Source: Bremerella sp. P1
GTDB taxonomy: Bacteria > Planctomycetota > Planctomycetia > Pirellulales > Pirellulaceae
Length of the DNA: 64,000 bases
Direction of reading: 5' to 3'
Assembly: GCF_028748185.1 (NCBI RefSeq)
Contig: NZ_CP118164.1
Coordinates: forward strand, 2,976,001 to 3,040,000
Shown here: in pieces, positions 35,933-45,163 of the stretch
How positions within the stretch are numbered: the first letter of the stretch is position 1
How the letters are laid out: each line of letters starts with the position of its first letter
The notes under the pieces: generated by a model
Databases searched by the model: none
Told to the model about the DNA's origin: nothing
The model's input: only the letters and a program-made list of their open reading frames with translations
Position numbers and translations under genes: made by a program

Positions 35933-36972
35933 TAGCTCACCACCGATGCGAGATAACCGCCTGCCGCTGCCGAAACCTGCACACCCGTCGTAGATGCCAA
36001 GCCAGTAAAGCGGAAGTGCGAGTTCTTAGGTACGATGATTGGCGTCGAGAGAGATGTCTGGTAGCTGTTCTGCCCAGTAGACGCCAGGGAGATCGTAGGG
36101 TAGATAGATCGGAATGGTCCGTATGGAAGCTGCACCTGAAGTCGCACATCGACTGTAGCCGCAGTCTTCTTGTTCACGCTCGCCTCGATGTCGCTGATGA
36201 TCCAGTAATCTGTGTTGGATATCGTGGTTGACGCCTTACGAGACTGGTTGTCCGCAGCGTTCATAATCGCATGCACCTGAGCATCCACGTCTGGGACGCC
36301 AGATGAAAGCGTGACACCCGTGTTATCGTAGGCATACACAACACTGGATGCCGCCAGCCCAGACGCACTGGTGCAGAACAACCGCGTGCAGGTGGCAAGC
36401 GGTGTGCTTAACGTGACTTCGCTCTGCCCGTTGAGATAGGCATACTGAGTCACAAAGGTATACTTCACTGGCCTGGCCAGGATGGTGCCAGTAGCTGGAG
36501 TGGTAGGCGATCCCGTAACGTAGTAGGTGAACGTGGTGGTGGTTGGCACAGAGGCCACTCGCACACGCTTGTTGTAGTCACCCTCATTGGCACCCGAGAT
36601 GATCACACCGTCGTTCACAGACAGACCGTGTGCCGATGAGGTGGTCACAGTTGCTGTAGTGCTACTGCGTGTGATCGAACTCACGCTCACGGTGCTGGCG
36701 ATTGTGTGACCCTCAACAAAAACCTCATTCAGGTTGCTGGTGCTGCCACTAGAAACACTGTCGATGAGATTGTCATAGACGAAGGTTTCATTGGTTTCGC
36801 TGCCAGCCAGCTCCATGATGGTAGCCTGGGTAGTGCTGCCCACGGACTCGTTGCTGCCAAACTTGCGCAGGGTCTTCTTCTTGTCCTCCACCGAAACCAC
36901 GTCACCATACGTGTTCTCGATCTCGGCAATCGCCCTGTCAATCAAGTAGCTTTCGCGTTGGTACTGAGGCAT
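35932..36972 (-). CDS. Beta-rich structural protein
   Basis: 346 residues. Helical N-terminus (RESYLIDRAIAEIENTYGD) followed by Ser/Thr/Val-rich beta modules (TVSVSSITRSSTTATVTTSS, SSGVPDVDAQVHAIM). Looks like a head-fibre or decoration protein. Start overlaps the previous stop (TAATG for the gene after). No homologue recognised. Confidence 0.58.
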   Translation of the reverse strand: MPQYQRESYLIDRAIAEIENTYGDVVSVEDKKKTLRKFGSNESVGSTTQATIMELAGSETNETFVYDNLIDSVSSGSTSNLNEVFVEGHTIASTVSVSSITRSSTTATVTTSSAHGLSVNDGVIISGANEGDYNKRVRVASVPTTTTFTYYVTGSPTTPATGTILARPVKYTFVTQYAYLNGQSEVTLSTPLATCTRLFCTSASGLAASSVVYAYDNTGVTLSSGVPDVDAQVHAIMNAADNQSRKASTTISNTDYWIISDIEASVNKKTAATVDVRLQVQLPYGPFRSIYPTISLASTGQNSYQTSLSTPIIVPKNSHFRFTGLASTTGVQVSAAAGGYLASVVS

Positions 36973-36977
36973 TAAGA

Positions 36978-37217
36978 CTAACTACCAAAGAGGAGGTTGA
37001 AGATTGCTGTAGCTGCGAGAGAGGCAATGAAGCTGGCTACAGATACGATGACCCCGAATTGCACCTTCATTTCCGTTACCAGTTTTTCCACTGCTTCCGT
37101 CCTACGCTTGTTCTCCTCGCTATCTTCCGAATTGCGAATGATAGAGAGAATCACAGTTGAGCGTGATTCATCCCAGGACTTATTTTCGAGTGCCCTTAGT
37201 AGGTCTTGCGGTGGCAT
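36978..37217 (-). CDS. Holin-like small protein
   Basis: 79 residues (MPPQDLLRALENKSWDESRS). A charged helix with heptad spacing is followed by one C-terminal membrane span (GVIVSVASFIASLAATAIFNLLF). This layout is common in class III holins and in haemolysin XhlA-like proteins. It overlaps the upstream gene by 38 bp. Another holin candidate exists at 13580, and one at 53790. Confidence 0.6.
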   Translation of the reverse strand: MPPQDLLRALENKSWDESRSTVILSIIRNSEDSEENKRRTEAVEKLVTEMKVQFGVIVSVASFIASLAATAIFNLLFGS

Positions 37218-37422
37218 TAGGCTTCTTCTCTGGGGTGCTGCTCAGTAGTTCGTAGATGACAGCCACAAGCAGTCCTGTCTGCTGGGAGTGCATGGGTGTG
37301 CTAATGCGGGTTGCGTACTTCTCCACCAGCTTGTGAGCCTGCATGGCCTTTTCGTCAGCAGCAAACTCCTCTGGTGTTTTGCCCAGTGCCTGTGCAGCAA
37401 TAGGCGATACATTCTGTCTCAT
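37180..37422 (-). CDS. Small helical hypothetical protein
   Basis: 80 residues from ATG 37422 with TTGGAG six bases upstream. Helical charged sequence (ALGKTPEEFAADEKAMQAHK) ending in a Lys/Thr/Pro-rich tail. No recognised motif. Lies between a hairpin and the holin-like gene. Confidence 0.6.
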   Translation of the reverse strand: MRQNVSPIAAQALGKTPEEFAADEKAMQAHKLVEKYATRISTPMHSQQTGLLVAVIYELLSSTPEKKPNATARPTKGTRK

Positions 37423-37440
37423 GGATACTCCAAAAGGAGA

Positions 37441-37467
37441 GGCTGCCCCGTAGATCACAGGGCAGCC
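37441..37467 (-). terminator. Hairpin after the decoration gene
   Basis: Perfect 8-bp stem GGCTGCCC / GGGCAGCC (37441-37448 with 37460-37467) 10 bp after the stop of the 241-residue gene. The following leftward bases are TCTCCTTTTGG, only weakly T-rich, so it may be an attenuator or an mRNA-end stabiliser that lowers expression of genes beyond. Confidence 0.55.
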
Positions 37468-37477
37468 TGGGTTAGCC

Positions 37478-38203
37478 TTAATCGACCTGGTAGCACTTCA
37501 CCCAGTCGATGTAGAGGATCGGGTCGGTGGTGCCACCCGACTGACAGACGAACGTAGGCACAACAGCCGTGTCAGGGATGTTGGTCGTGATCGCATTGTC
37601 GTCGTAAGCCACACCATTGATGTAAGGCGTGATCTTGCTCAAGCCTTCGATCTTGAAGCCCAGCTTGACGTAGGTGTCTTCCACCATCGTGTAGACGCCA
37701 GCTTCTGTCGTGGCATTACCACCATCCTCGGTAGCGAAGGCCAGAACGTTATCGTCAGTCACCGAGTAGAAGGCTGCGATGTTGGTCGAAGCCATGGCCG
37801 ACGTGTCCAGGATGGCCGTGTCGATCTCCGACAAGCCGATGAACAACTCAGGGCCAGTTGCGGTGTCTGCGATTTTGACACGTGCTTCAAAGAACAGGTT
37901 GACGCCTGCGGCTGGCACAAAGGCAGCGCCATCGGCCTGCACATTGATGCCCTGGGTTGCAGTAGCGCTGGCACAGTCGGCAACTGCTACGCCACCTTCC
38001 AGGCCCGTGTCCACCGTGAACGTACCCGCAGTTGCCTGCGTGGCAGTGAACATGCCGACATCTTTGCCCATGAAGTCGGTTTCAAAAAACTTCCCAGCGC
38101 CGTACTCGTCACGAATCAACTGCTTAGGGCAAGCAGCCCATAGATCGCGGCTTTCGTAGCGGCCATTACTGGGAGAGCTGTAAATGACTCGTTGGTCACT
38201 CAT
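37478..38203 (-). CDS. Capsid decoration-like protein
   Basis: 241 residues with GGAGA before ATG 38203. Beta-sandwich pattern (VNLFFEARVKIADTATGPEL, YVKLGFKIEGLSKITPYING, DPILYIDWVKCYQ) similar to LamG/concanavalin-like decoration or head-fibre proteins. It follows the major capsid gene, the usual place of such proteins, and is set off by hairpins on both sides. Likely an abundant surface protein of the head. Confidence 0.62.
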   Translation of the reverse strand: MSDQRVIYSSPSNGRYESRDLWAACPKQLIRDEYGAGKFFETDFMGKDVGMFTATQATAGTFTVDTGLEGGVAVADCASATATQGINVQADGAAFVPAAGVNLFFEARVKIADTATGPELFIGLSEIDTAILDTSAMASTNIAAFYSVTDDNVLAFATEDGGNATTEAGVYTMVEDTYVKLGFKIEGLSKITPYINGVAYDDNAITTNIPDTAVVPTFVCQSGGTTDPILYIDWVKCYQVD

Positions 38204-38221
38204 TGCGATTCTCCATATGAA

Positions 38222-38245
38222 AGAAGGGGCTCAAGGGCAGCCCCT
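38222..38245 (-). terminator. Hairpin after the major capsid gene
   Basis: Leftward GGGGCTGCCC and AGCCCC can form a six-pair GC stem, followed by TTCTTTC. Intercistronic; may reduce read-through from the highly expressed capsid gene. Confidence 0.5.
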
Positions 38246-38260
38246 GTGATTAGTAGGCTA

Positions 38261-39319
38261 CTAAGCCTGGTACATGACGAAGTTGGTGCGACGATTCTTG
38301 CAGACGAACTGACCCCAGGCGTCGATGTAGTTCACATAGACGTTATGCTGGGTAGCCGACTGCACGTTCTTGGTTTCTCGCATCCAGTTGCCAGCCTTGC
38401 TGTGGAAGGCAAACGAGTTCCAGTTGATGCCGTAGAGAGGATCAGTGGAGTCGTAGGCGGTGGCAGCACTGTTGCTGAGAACCGAAACCCACTTCACTGG
38501 CACCGACATGATGTAAGGAGCACCCTTCATCATGGCAGCCGCATCTTCACCCAGGTTGTCATTCTGACCACGCAGATGGCGACGAAGTTCTTCTACGAAG
38601 TTGTACGTCGAGTACAAGCCGTAGCTTGGCATCTTCGTGCTCTCGTGAGCAGCGTGAGGGTCTGGTGCTTCAAAGTTGCAGAACTCCATGGCACGCACAA
38701 CCTTCTCGATAGCATCAGTGCTGGAGACGGTTGCGTAGGTGTCGGTGTAGTTCTTCCAGTTCGGCACCGAAGCGGTCAGGATTCCACCAGCACCAGCGTT
38801 GGCGCTCGATGGATCGCCACCGTTGAAGCCCTGGGTAGCGTTCTTGACGATCCAGTAAGGAATGCCAAGGATCTCGTAGGGGCGTGCGGTGTCACTGGTC
38901 GGTTGCGTCCACATCTTGTTTTCCAGGAACTCAAACACACCATTCATCATGGCGTGCTGACGCACCATCACATGATCAATGATCTGCTCTGGACCCTGGT
39001 TGAAGACGTTTTCGTCTTTGTCAAACGACCAGTTATCGGTGATCTTCATCCACTTGGACGAAGCGTTCGTGAGGTGGTCACCAACGACGTGAGTGTCGGT
39101 GTCGTAGAGATCCGCGTAGCGGGTGGAGTCCTGATACGAGGTCTGGACTTTCCATTCACAGGCGGTGGAGTTCGCATCATTCTTCATGCGACCGCCGCGA
39201 ACGATCTCCTTGGTGAAGTGGTAGTTTTGGTTATTTAAGGAAATATCCACCCACTTCTTGCGGTCATACTTGTTGATCGTGGACTCAACCAAGTCCAGGA
39301 TCTGATCGAGAGATGGCAT
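38261..39319 (-). CDS. Major capsid protein
   Basis: 352 residues, assigned mainly by position after portal and scaffold and by composition typical of HK97-fold capsid proteins. Features: helical N-terminal arm (LDQILDLVESTINKYDRKKW), a beta-rich middle (GIPYWIVKNATQGFNGGDPS, the place of the P-domain to E-loop) and a spine-like helix (AIEKVVRAMEFCNF). It ends YVNYIDAWGQFVCKNRRTNF. GGAGCA sits six bases before ATG 39319, and that site can pair with TGCTCC just upstream. Virion shell subunit. Confidence 0.8.
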   Translation of the reverse strand: MPSLDQILDLVESTINKYDRKKWVDISLNNQNYHFTKEIVRGGRMKNDANSTACEWKVQTSYQDSTRYADLYDTDTHVVGDHLTNASSKWMKITDNWSFDKDENVFNQGPEQIIDHVMVRQHAMMNGVFEFLENKMWTQPTSDTARPYEILGIPYWIVKNATQGFNGGDPSSANAGAGGILTASVPNWKNYTDTYATVSSTDAIEKVVRAMEFCNFEAPDPHAAHESTKMPSYGLYSTYNFVEELRRHLRGQNDNLGEDAAAMMKGAPYIMSVPVKWVSVLSNSAATAYDSTDPLYGINWNSFAFHSKAGNWMRETKNVQSATQHNVYVNYIDAWGQFVCKNRRTNFVMYQA

Positions 39320-39359
39320 TGTTTGCTCCGTTTATAGAAGGAGCAGCCATAGAGAAGCG

Positions 39360-40343
39360 TTAGGCTTCAGCCTCTGCGAACTTGCGTTCCCAGTACTTGA
39401 TCACATCAGGATGATCGGGTGGCAGGCTGTCGAAGTCAGGTCGCTGGGTCTTGCGCTTGCCATTGGCAGCACCTACCCGCTTGCCCGACTGCTTCTTAAC
39501 GCTCTCACGCAGCTGCTCGGCTTTGCGTTCAGAAATCACATCTGCGTGGTTGGCGAGGACAGATTGAGTGAAGGCGTCTTTGATGTCCATGCCAGGGTTT
39601 GCCTGGTGGATGGCCATCGCAGTCGTCACCACCTTATTTCGCTTGGCAAAGTCTTCTTCAGAAACTGTCTGCCAATTGCCTTCGCCAAAGATGTCGCCAT
39701 GCTGCTTGTTGGCCTCGCTAAAGAAGCCATCGAACATCTCACTTGTCTTGGCCGCCTGCTCCATTTGCTGAGCCTGCTGCCACTGCGAGAAGTGCGACAC
39801 CATCGGAGTCATCTTCGCATGCTGCTCTTGCAGGGCCTTGCCCATCGCATTCACATGCTTGATCACTTCCAGAGTAGACTCGTCATAGTCGTCTGGGTTT
39901 TCCAGCTTGATTTCCTCAAACTGAAAGCCAGTCTCTTCTGACGCATCGCCCTGTTTGTCCTTGCCTTCAGGTGCCTCTGTCTGCTGCTGTGACCGCTTGG
40001 CAACTAAGTTGCGTTGCATCACCAGTTCCGCAGTGCGAGCTGCACCTAAGGACTGTACGTCCTGGGCGGAAAATCCCTGGGCCAGTGCCGCCTGCATAAT
40101 TACTTCGGGCACGCCTGGGTCATCGCCAATGGGTTCATCGGCGGAAGTATCGTCATCGTCCTGACCGTCATCAGGATCGTCTGTCTCTTCAAGTGGTTCT
40201 TCCTCGTCAGCCTTTTGCTTGGCTTCCCAGTCAGCCCACTGCTTGTCCTGTACTAGCTCCTGGTAAGACTTGCCCGAATCTTCCTGGGCATCTTCCTGGG
40301 AGATCACTCCTTCTGCGTCTTGTGGTGGTTCATCCACTGACAT
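39360..40343 (-). CDS. Scaffold protein
   Basis: 327 residues, GGAGA eight bases before ATG 40343. Strongly acidic disordered N-terminal half (EEPLEETDDPDDGQDDDDTS), Gln/Glu/Lys-rich coiled-coil middle, and a basic C-terminal tail (KKQSGKRVGAANGKRKTQRP) that would contact the inner capsid. Composition and position between portal and capsid genes are typical of podovirus scaffolds. Confidence 0.8.
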   Translation of the reverse strand: MSVDEPPQDAEGVISQEDAQEDSGKSYQELVQDKQWADWEAKQKADEEEPLEETDDPDDGQDDDDTSADEPIGDDPGVPEVIMQAALAQGFSAQDVQSLGAARTAELVMQRNLVAKRSQQQTEAPEGKDKQGDASEETGFQFEEIKLENPDDYDESTLEVIKHVNAMGKALQEQHAKMTPMVSHFSQWQQAQQMEQAAKTSEMFDGFFSEANKQHGDIFGEGNWQTVSEEDFAKRNKVVTTAMAIHQANPGMDIKDAFTQSVLANHADVISERKAEQLRESVKKQSGKRVGAANGKRKTQRPDFDSLPPDHPDVIKYWERKFAEAEA

Positions 40344-40345
40344 AG

Positions 40346-40687
40346 TTAGTCTCCGTAGCCTCCGTCCATGTCAACAAGGCCCCGCAATGCGAGACACTTC
40401 TTACGTTGTTCACGTGATTCAAAGAACAGTTCACCCTTCTCGTTGTGGTAAGCTCCTGTGATGCCATGCTGGCGATACAGTTCGTTGTAGGATGCAGCCT
40501 TCTCGGCATTCACAGATGCTGCCACAGACTTCAGTGGCTTGCTCCAGGCTGGGGCGCTCTGCACTGCCTGCTTGGGCTTCTGCCAGCTTTCTGGCGTCTT
40601 GCACTCCACTTCCTTGCCATTGGGAAGGACTGCTTTGCCCTGCACCCTGGGGGCGTTGAGAAAGTCCATGTAGCTAGAACTTGTCAA
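40346..40687 (-). CDS. Small hypothetical head-region protein
   Basis: 113 residues from TTG 40687 (GGAGG ten bases before) or 107 from ATG 40669. Pro/Lys-rich with a central helical part (SVNAEKAASYNELYRQHGIT) and no recognised motif. Lies between portal and scaffold, where head-completion or accessory proteins often sit. Confidence 0.55.
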   Translation of the reverse strand: MTSSSYMDFLNAPRVQGKAVLPNGKEVECKTPESWQKPKQAVQSAPAWSKPLKSVAASVNAEKAASYNELYRQHGITGAYHNEKGELFFESREQRKKCLALRGLVDMDGGYGD

Positions 40688-40853
40688 CTCTGTAGCTCCT
40701 CCGTGTGTATTTGTGACGCATGATGTAATAGTTGTCTTTTGCTCTCATGCTGGAACTCATACTGAAACTGCAGTACCAATTCCATGGCCAGCATTCCCAC
40801 TGCCAGAAAGTCAGCTCCTCTGGCTTGATTGGCGAATCGTCCTTGTCACCCAA
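40674..40853 (-). CDS. Small Trp-rich protein
   Basis: 59 residues from TTG 40853, or 67 from GTG 40877. It overlaps the portal gene end by 8 or 32 bp. The sequence has five Trp within a dozen residues (TFWQWECWPWNWYCSF) and a basic C-terminus (MRHKYTRRSYRVDKF). Unusual composition; may be membrane-active. Start unsure. Confidence 0.45.
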   Translation of the reverse strand: MGDKDDSPIKPEELTFWQWECWPWNWYCSFSMSSSMRAKDNYYIMRHKYTRRSYRVDKF

Positions 40854-42666
40854 TTGGCATCTGCTCCCCACCACCACTCTTGAGAAGGCTCTGAATCATG
40901 TCGCGATCCTGAGATTCCTGTGAGCGTGGTCGCGTACTGTTCACATGGTTATAGGTCTTATCGCCTGCTGGCTTGGTGCCACCACGTTTGTCGTCTGCGC
41001 CGATCATGTCTTCAGGTGAATCCTGGCCACCATCGAAGACAATGATGTCTCGCAGGTCATCCTCGTTGAGATCACGTGCCAACATTTCGACCAGACGCTG
41101 GAAGTCGATGCTACCGCCCTGCTGCTGCACCAGAGGTAGGATCGGAATGAAGACCTGCTGAATCAGACCCAAGGTCTTCTGGGCACGCTGTGATGGCGAT
41201 TCGTACACCATCGAGTAAGGCTCAACTTCAAAGTTGTAGTCAAAGAAGGAGCCTTCACGCTGCCCTGGCTGCAAGCTCTGATCGAAGTCGAGCCCTAGCT
41301 CGGGATAGCTGTCGTATGCTGGGTACGCATTAATCGCATCTGACCACATAAACGAGGCCAGCCGTTTCGTGACTTTTTCCACAAAACGAGTCGTTGTCTT
41401 TTGCAGATTGGCTTCACGCTTAGATACCGATGCGTGGATGAGACTGTCTTGTGTCGCCGTGTCAGCTTGCGGCCCAAGACCAGCCATGGCAGAAAGGTTT
41501 CCTGCCGCAGCATCCATGATACCCTTGAGGTTGAGGTATAACGCCTGACCATTTGGCGATGCGCCGCCCGTCGTAAGCTGCTGGATGACCTGGTTGATAT
41601 CTCGGTCGCCATTGAGCTTGAGAAATTCGCCATCCTTGGCCTCCTTCAGTGTCTTGGCTACATCACCTGCGGAAGTGTTGAAGAAGGTATTGATCTTCTC
41701 TCGCTGTCCCTGATTGATCACCTTCTTGAGCAAGAGGTTAGTCGTCTTGTTCAGATGCTCAATCGTCCACGAGGGTGGTACTGGCATGATGTTGTCAGGC
41801 ACATCGTGGAAGGTGAGGCGTTCGTAGGGGCCTTCCTCAGGGCCATCCCAGTCCATCACCATCAGTGGCTTGCCATAGCCTGTCTTGCGAAGATCGTTAC
41901 CACGAAGTGGCCATGTGACAATCTTGCCTTCGGTGGGCAGCCACACGTCGATCAACTCGATCATGTCTGCCGCTTCATTGCTTTGCAGGTGATCGTCGTC
42001 GGTGTGTCCAGAGACGTAGTTGTCATGGCTTTCATCACCACTGTGACGCCCACGTCCACCATCGACAGGAATGTCCTCTAAGACCTTCTTGTCTACGCGG
42101 TCATCCATCTCCAGGTATTCACGACAGGTGCGATAGCGATCTGCCGCAAAGAGCATCTTGTTCCAATTACTCGCCTGGGTGTCGTAGATGAAGTCGTCCA
42201 GGCCGATGGATTCGCAGTAGGGACGCCCAGGATCGTACCACACGTCATCCTGCATGAAGCCAGAACCACTGTCACCCATGCAGATTTTGACAACGCCCAT
42301 GCCAAAGAATGCTTCCAGCACCACGTCCTTGAGGGTTTCCTCAAAGTGGATCTCTTCCAGGAGGATGTTGGTTGCCTGAGTGTACTTCAGTGCGAATGGT
42401 CGCAGTTCAGGGTGCTTGGTTTTGATGTTGATGCGTGGGCGAGTACTGGCCAAGAGATGCACATACACGTCTGCCAGTTGAAGCATCGTGTTGGCGATCA
42501 CCTTGAAGGTGGCTTTGCTGCCACCATCACCACCCCACTGATCGCCCTCGTAGGCAGCAATGATACGCTCACGCACATTGCGGAATGAGCGCAAGCAGCG
42601 ATCACTCTCTGCAATATGGCGGAAGAGGCGTTCTCTCCCTCGCTCGCTAACGTAGTCAACTGCCAC
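40846..42666 (-). CDS. Portal protein
   Basis: 606 residues. Podovirus-type portal outline: helical start (RERLFRHIAESDRCLRSF), YEGDQWGGDGG, VIANTMLQLADVYVHLLA, a long stem region with the conserved ILLEEIHFEETLKD, and a C-terminal crown (QDSLIHASVSKREANLQKTT). Located between terL and the scaffold, and of normal portal length. It forms the packaging vertex ring and binds the TerL motor. Confidence 0.82.
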   Translation of the reverse strand: MAVDYVSERGRERLFRHIAESDRCLRSFRNVRERIIAAYEGDQWGGDGGSKATFKVIANTMLQLADVYVHLLASTRPRINIKTKHPELRPFALKYTQATNILLEEIHFEETLKDVVLEAFFGMGVVKICMGDSGSGFMQDDVWYDPGRPYCESIGLDDFIYDTQASNWNKMLFAADRYRTCREYLEMDDRVDKKVLEDIPVDGGRGRHSGDESHDNYVSGHTDDDHLQSNEAADMIELIDVWLPTEGKIVTWPLRGNDLRKTGYGKPLMVMDWDGPEEGPYERLTFHDVPDNIMPVPPSWTIEHLNKTTNLLLKKVINQGQREKINTFFNTSAGDVAKTLKEAKDGEFLKLNGDRDINQVIQQLTTGGASPNGQALYLNLKGIMDAAAGNLSAMAGLGPQADTATQDSLIHASVSKREANLQKTTTRFVEKVTKRLASFMWSDAINAYPAYDSYPELGLDFDQSLQPGQREGSFFDYNFEVEPYSMVYESPSQRAQKTLGLIQQVFIPILPLVQQQGGSIDFQRLVEMLARDLNEDDLRDIIVFDGGQDSPEDMIGADDKRGGTKPAGDKTYNHVNSTRPRSQESQDRDMIQSLLKSGGGEQMPIG

Positions 42667-42680
42667 TGGCTATCCCCTGT

Positions 42681-44639
42681 TTAAACCCAGTCCTCTTCAC
42701 GGCGTCTGGAATTTCTGTGCTGTTCTTCCCGCCAGGCCATCGTATGGCGATGGATCTTCCTGGCTGGTGGCTCTGCTGGGTCAATCGCTGGCAGGTCCAC
42801 GTGATACCACCAAGCTAATGCCAAAGCGATCACACAGTCGCCGTGTGATACGCCCTTACTACCGTCGTCTGTTGTGACCAACGCCTTAGAGTGAGCGATC
42901 TTGCCATCCTTGAAGATGAACTGAGGAAACTCTTCGGCAGCTTTCAGGCTGTTGATCTTCAGCTTCTTTCGCATCACTCCCTGGCGTAGACGCCCCAAGA
43001 GTTGATCCTTGGTATTGTCTTTGATGTAGAAGCCCATCTTGTTGGATGGCTTGGCACCATAGTTCGCCTCCAGGCTTCTGTGCCAGTAAACATGCGGATA
43101 GCCCAGCTCCTCCACTCGCTTGGTGAAGGCTCGGCCTGGGCCATCTGCATCCCAGATCAAATGAGCATCATTGAGCCATCTCGCCACGGCGACTGCCATA
43201 TCAGCCATATCGGCTGGCAGTATGTCTCTGGCTGTGAACTCACCAATCTGTTCTTCGGTGCGTCGGTCAATGATCTCAATGACCGAATTGCTTGTCTGAT
43301 CGCCATTCAGGCCCTGGCAAAGGTCTACCCCGATTACATAGCGTGACCATTCTTCAGGGGTCCAATCCAGGCTGGACAAGGGTGTCCAGATGCTGAAAGG
43401 GCCACTCTTAGTGGCGACAAAGGAGCCAGGTGACTCATCGCCCTCAGTAATCACATGGCCTGTGTGATTCGGCTGGCGACACTCCTTCTCGATCTTCTCA
43501 ACCACTGACGCAGGAAAGAAGTTGCTTTGAGCTTCCGAGAAGTCGCGATCAAGTTCGCGTGCGATCTGCTGCGGTGTACCTGCTTCGATGCAGGCTTTGT
43601 CGTACCATGGCGATCTTAGCTTGCCATCAAGGATAAACTTGCTCTCGCCAGTCTCCTCATCGACATAGCTCTCTGGCTTGAAGTGATTCCAGTACTCAAC
43701 GTCAAGCAGTTCCAGCTTGCCCTTGGTGCTCCTGTAGAGCCCTCTGTTGCGTCTGGGGTCACTTTCCCAGCCAACATCCACCAATGTGATGCCACGCTTG
43801 TCATGCTCGCTTACGAGCTTGTAGTACAAGCCTTCACGAGAGCAGGGAGTGGAGATCACAAAGCGTGAATTGGTTACATAGCTAAGTGAGTTCCAGGCAG
43901 CGAACTGTGTGTTCAGATCCCAGAAGTCAAGCTCGTCGATCAGGAAGGCTGAGGTACGACCACCACGCGATACGTCGCCTGTGCAGCTATAGCCAAAGAA
44001 GCCAGAGCCATTCTGCTTGTTGACGATACGCAGGTGAGCACGATCTGTATCCGCCTTGTGGTTGTAGATCGCATGCGGCTGCTTCTTCAAGATCATGTCG
44101 ATCTTGCTCATCAGCGCCGATGGGTTGCTCTTAGAATCACATGTCGGCTGGTCTTTGGTGACTAGGCCGCAAGTGAACTCATCTTCGAAGATGAACTTGT
44201 GAGCACTGACAAACAGGCTCATCCAGGAAGCACCCACGTCACGTGATTTCAGCCACGCAATGTCGCGTATGCCGATGCTCTCCAGGGAGCGAAGGATCGC
44301 ATCGTCCTGGTAAGGAAACGTGAGGCAGGGGAATGTACGCCTGCCAGCAGGGTTACGCGGTTCATGGATAGAGCAAAAGGTATTGATCCACCACAACACG
44401 TCCTGCTGGCACTTGTGTAATATCTCTTCACGCTCTCGCTGCTTACCCTTGAACAGAAGGCGAAGTTGCTCCTGCCTCCACCAGATGTTGATCAGGGGAT
44501 GCTTGGGGGCGGTAGCGTAATACGGCGCAAGTGGGTGCCCCTTAAACTCAGTAATATAATTGCGGGGATCTCGATCACTGAATTTATACTTGAGATTCCA
44601 TTCTTCAACCTGCGCGCGTTGTATGTGATCGAGATTCAA
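42681..44639 (-). CDS. terL: Terminase large subunit
   Basis: 652 residues. ATPase: Walker A-like SRDVGASW (residues near 130-137), Walker B TSAFLIDELDFW (near 235) and a following coupling motif. RNase H-like nuclease begins VIGVDLCQGLNGDQT (Asp near 434) and continues to the Gln/Asp-rich C-terminus. Cuts and pumps phage DNA into the head. The start is TTG 44639, sharing bases with the HNH gene stop (ACTTGA). This is unusual and may reflect HNH insertion just before the gene. Portal follows directly. Confidence 0.88.
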   Translation of the reverse strand: MNLDHIQRAQVEEWNLKYKFSDRDPRNYITEFKGHPLAPYYATAPKHPLINIWWRQEQLRLLFKGKQREREEILHKCQQDVLWWINTFCSIHEPRNPAGRRTFPCLTFPYQDDAILRSLESIGIRDIAWLKSRDVGASWMSLFVSAHKFIFEDEFTCGLVTKDQPTCDSKSNPSALMSKIDMILKKQPHAIYNHKADTDRAHLRIVNKQNGSGFFGYSCTGDVSRGGRTSAFLIDELDFWDLNTQFAAWNSLSYVTNSRFVISTPCSREGLYYKLVSEHDKRGITLVDVGWESDPRRNRGLYRSTKGKLELLDVEYWNHFKPESYVDEETGESKFILDGKLRSPWYDKACIEAGTPQQIARELDRDFSEAQSNFFPASVVEKIEKECRQPNHTGHVITEGDESPGSFVATKSGPFSIWTPLSSLDWTPEEWSRYVIGVDLCQGLNGDQTSNSVIEIIDRRTEEQIGEFTARDILPADMADMAVAVARWLNDAHLIWDADGPGRAFTKRVEELGYPHVYWHRSLEANYGAKPSNKMGFYIKDNTKDQLLGRLRQGVMRKKLKINSLKAAEEFPQFIFKDGKIAHSKALVTTDDGSKGVSHGDCVIALALAWWYHVDLPAIDPAEPPARKIHRHTMAWREEQHRNSRRREEDWV

Positions 44640-45163
44640 GTCTTTCTACTCGCGGTATCTCTGTGTGCGTCTGCATGGCACTGGGTACACAACCACTGCA
44701 CATCGAGCCAGTGTTCTCTTGCGTAACCTCTGTGGTGGTGGCCCTCGATACGAGCGCCAGTAGTTCCGCAGAGACTGCATGAGTCGGGCTTTTCCAGCCG
44801 CCCCAGCCTAACGGCGTTATTGACGTGTGTATTTGCCGCCACCTTGTGCGGATACTTCTTACGAGACTTCTCTCTATATGCACGCTGCCGCTCTGGATTC
44901 TCCTTGAGCCACTGCTTGTTTGCTTTAGTGCGCGCATCCTTGTTTTCTTCGTAGTATTCCCGCTCACGCGCAATGACCCGCTCGTAGTTGTCCAGGCGGT
45001 ACTGTTTGTTGTACTCCCTGGTTCGTTCGCGATTCCTGACGTTCCTTAGTCGCTCACATGACTTGCATGTTCTCTGCCTGCCATCAGTGCGAGACTTATC
45101 GCGATAGAAGGCGATGAGTGGCTTCTCCTCGCGGCACGCACTGCACTTCTTAGACTCGTTCAA
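44636..45163 (-). CDS. HNH endonuclease, copy 3
   Basis: 175 residues from TTG 45163 with AGGAGG six bases upstream. N-terminal zinc ribbon (CSACREEK...CKSC), long Arg/Lys-rich helix, C-terminal CSLCG then HHHRGYAREHWLDVQWLCTQCH. Same family as copies at 7573 and 22888. It overlaps the terL start by four bases and the preceding 59-residue gene by 14, so it is threaded between them without a gap. Confidence 0.85.
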   Translation of the reverse strand: MNESKKCSACREEKPLIAFYRDKSRTDGRQRTCKSCERLRNVRNRERTREYNKQYRLDNYERVIAREREYYEENKDARTKANKQWLKENPERQRAYREKSRKKYPHKVAANTHVNNAVRLGRLEKPDSCSLCGTTGARIEGHHHRGYAREHWLDVQWLCTQCHADAHRDTASRKT

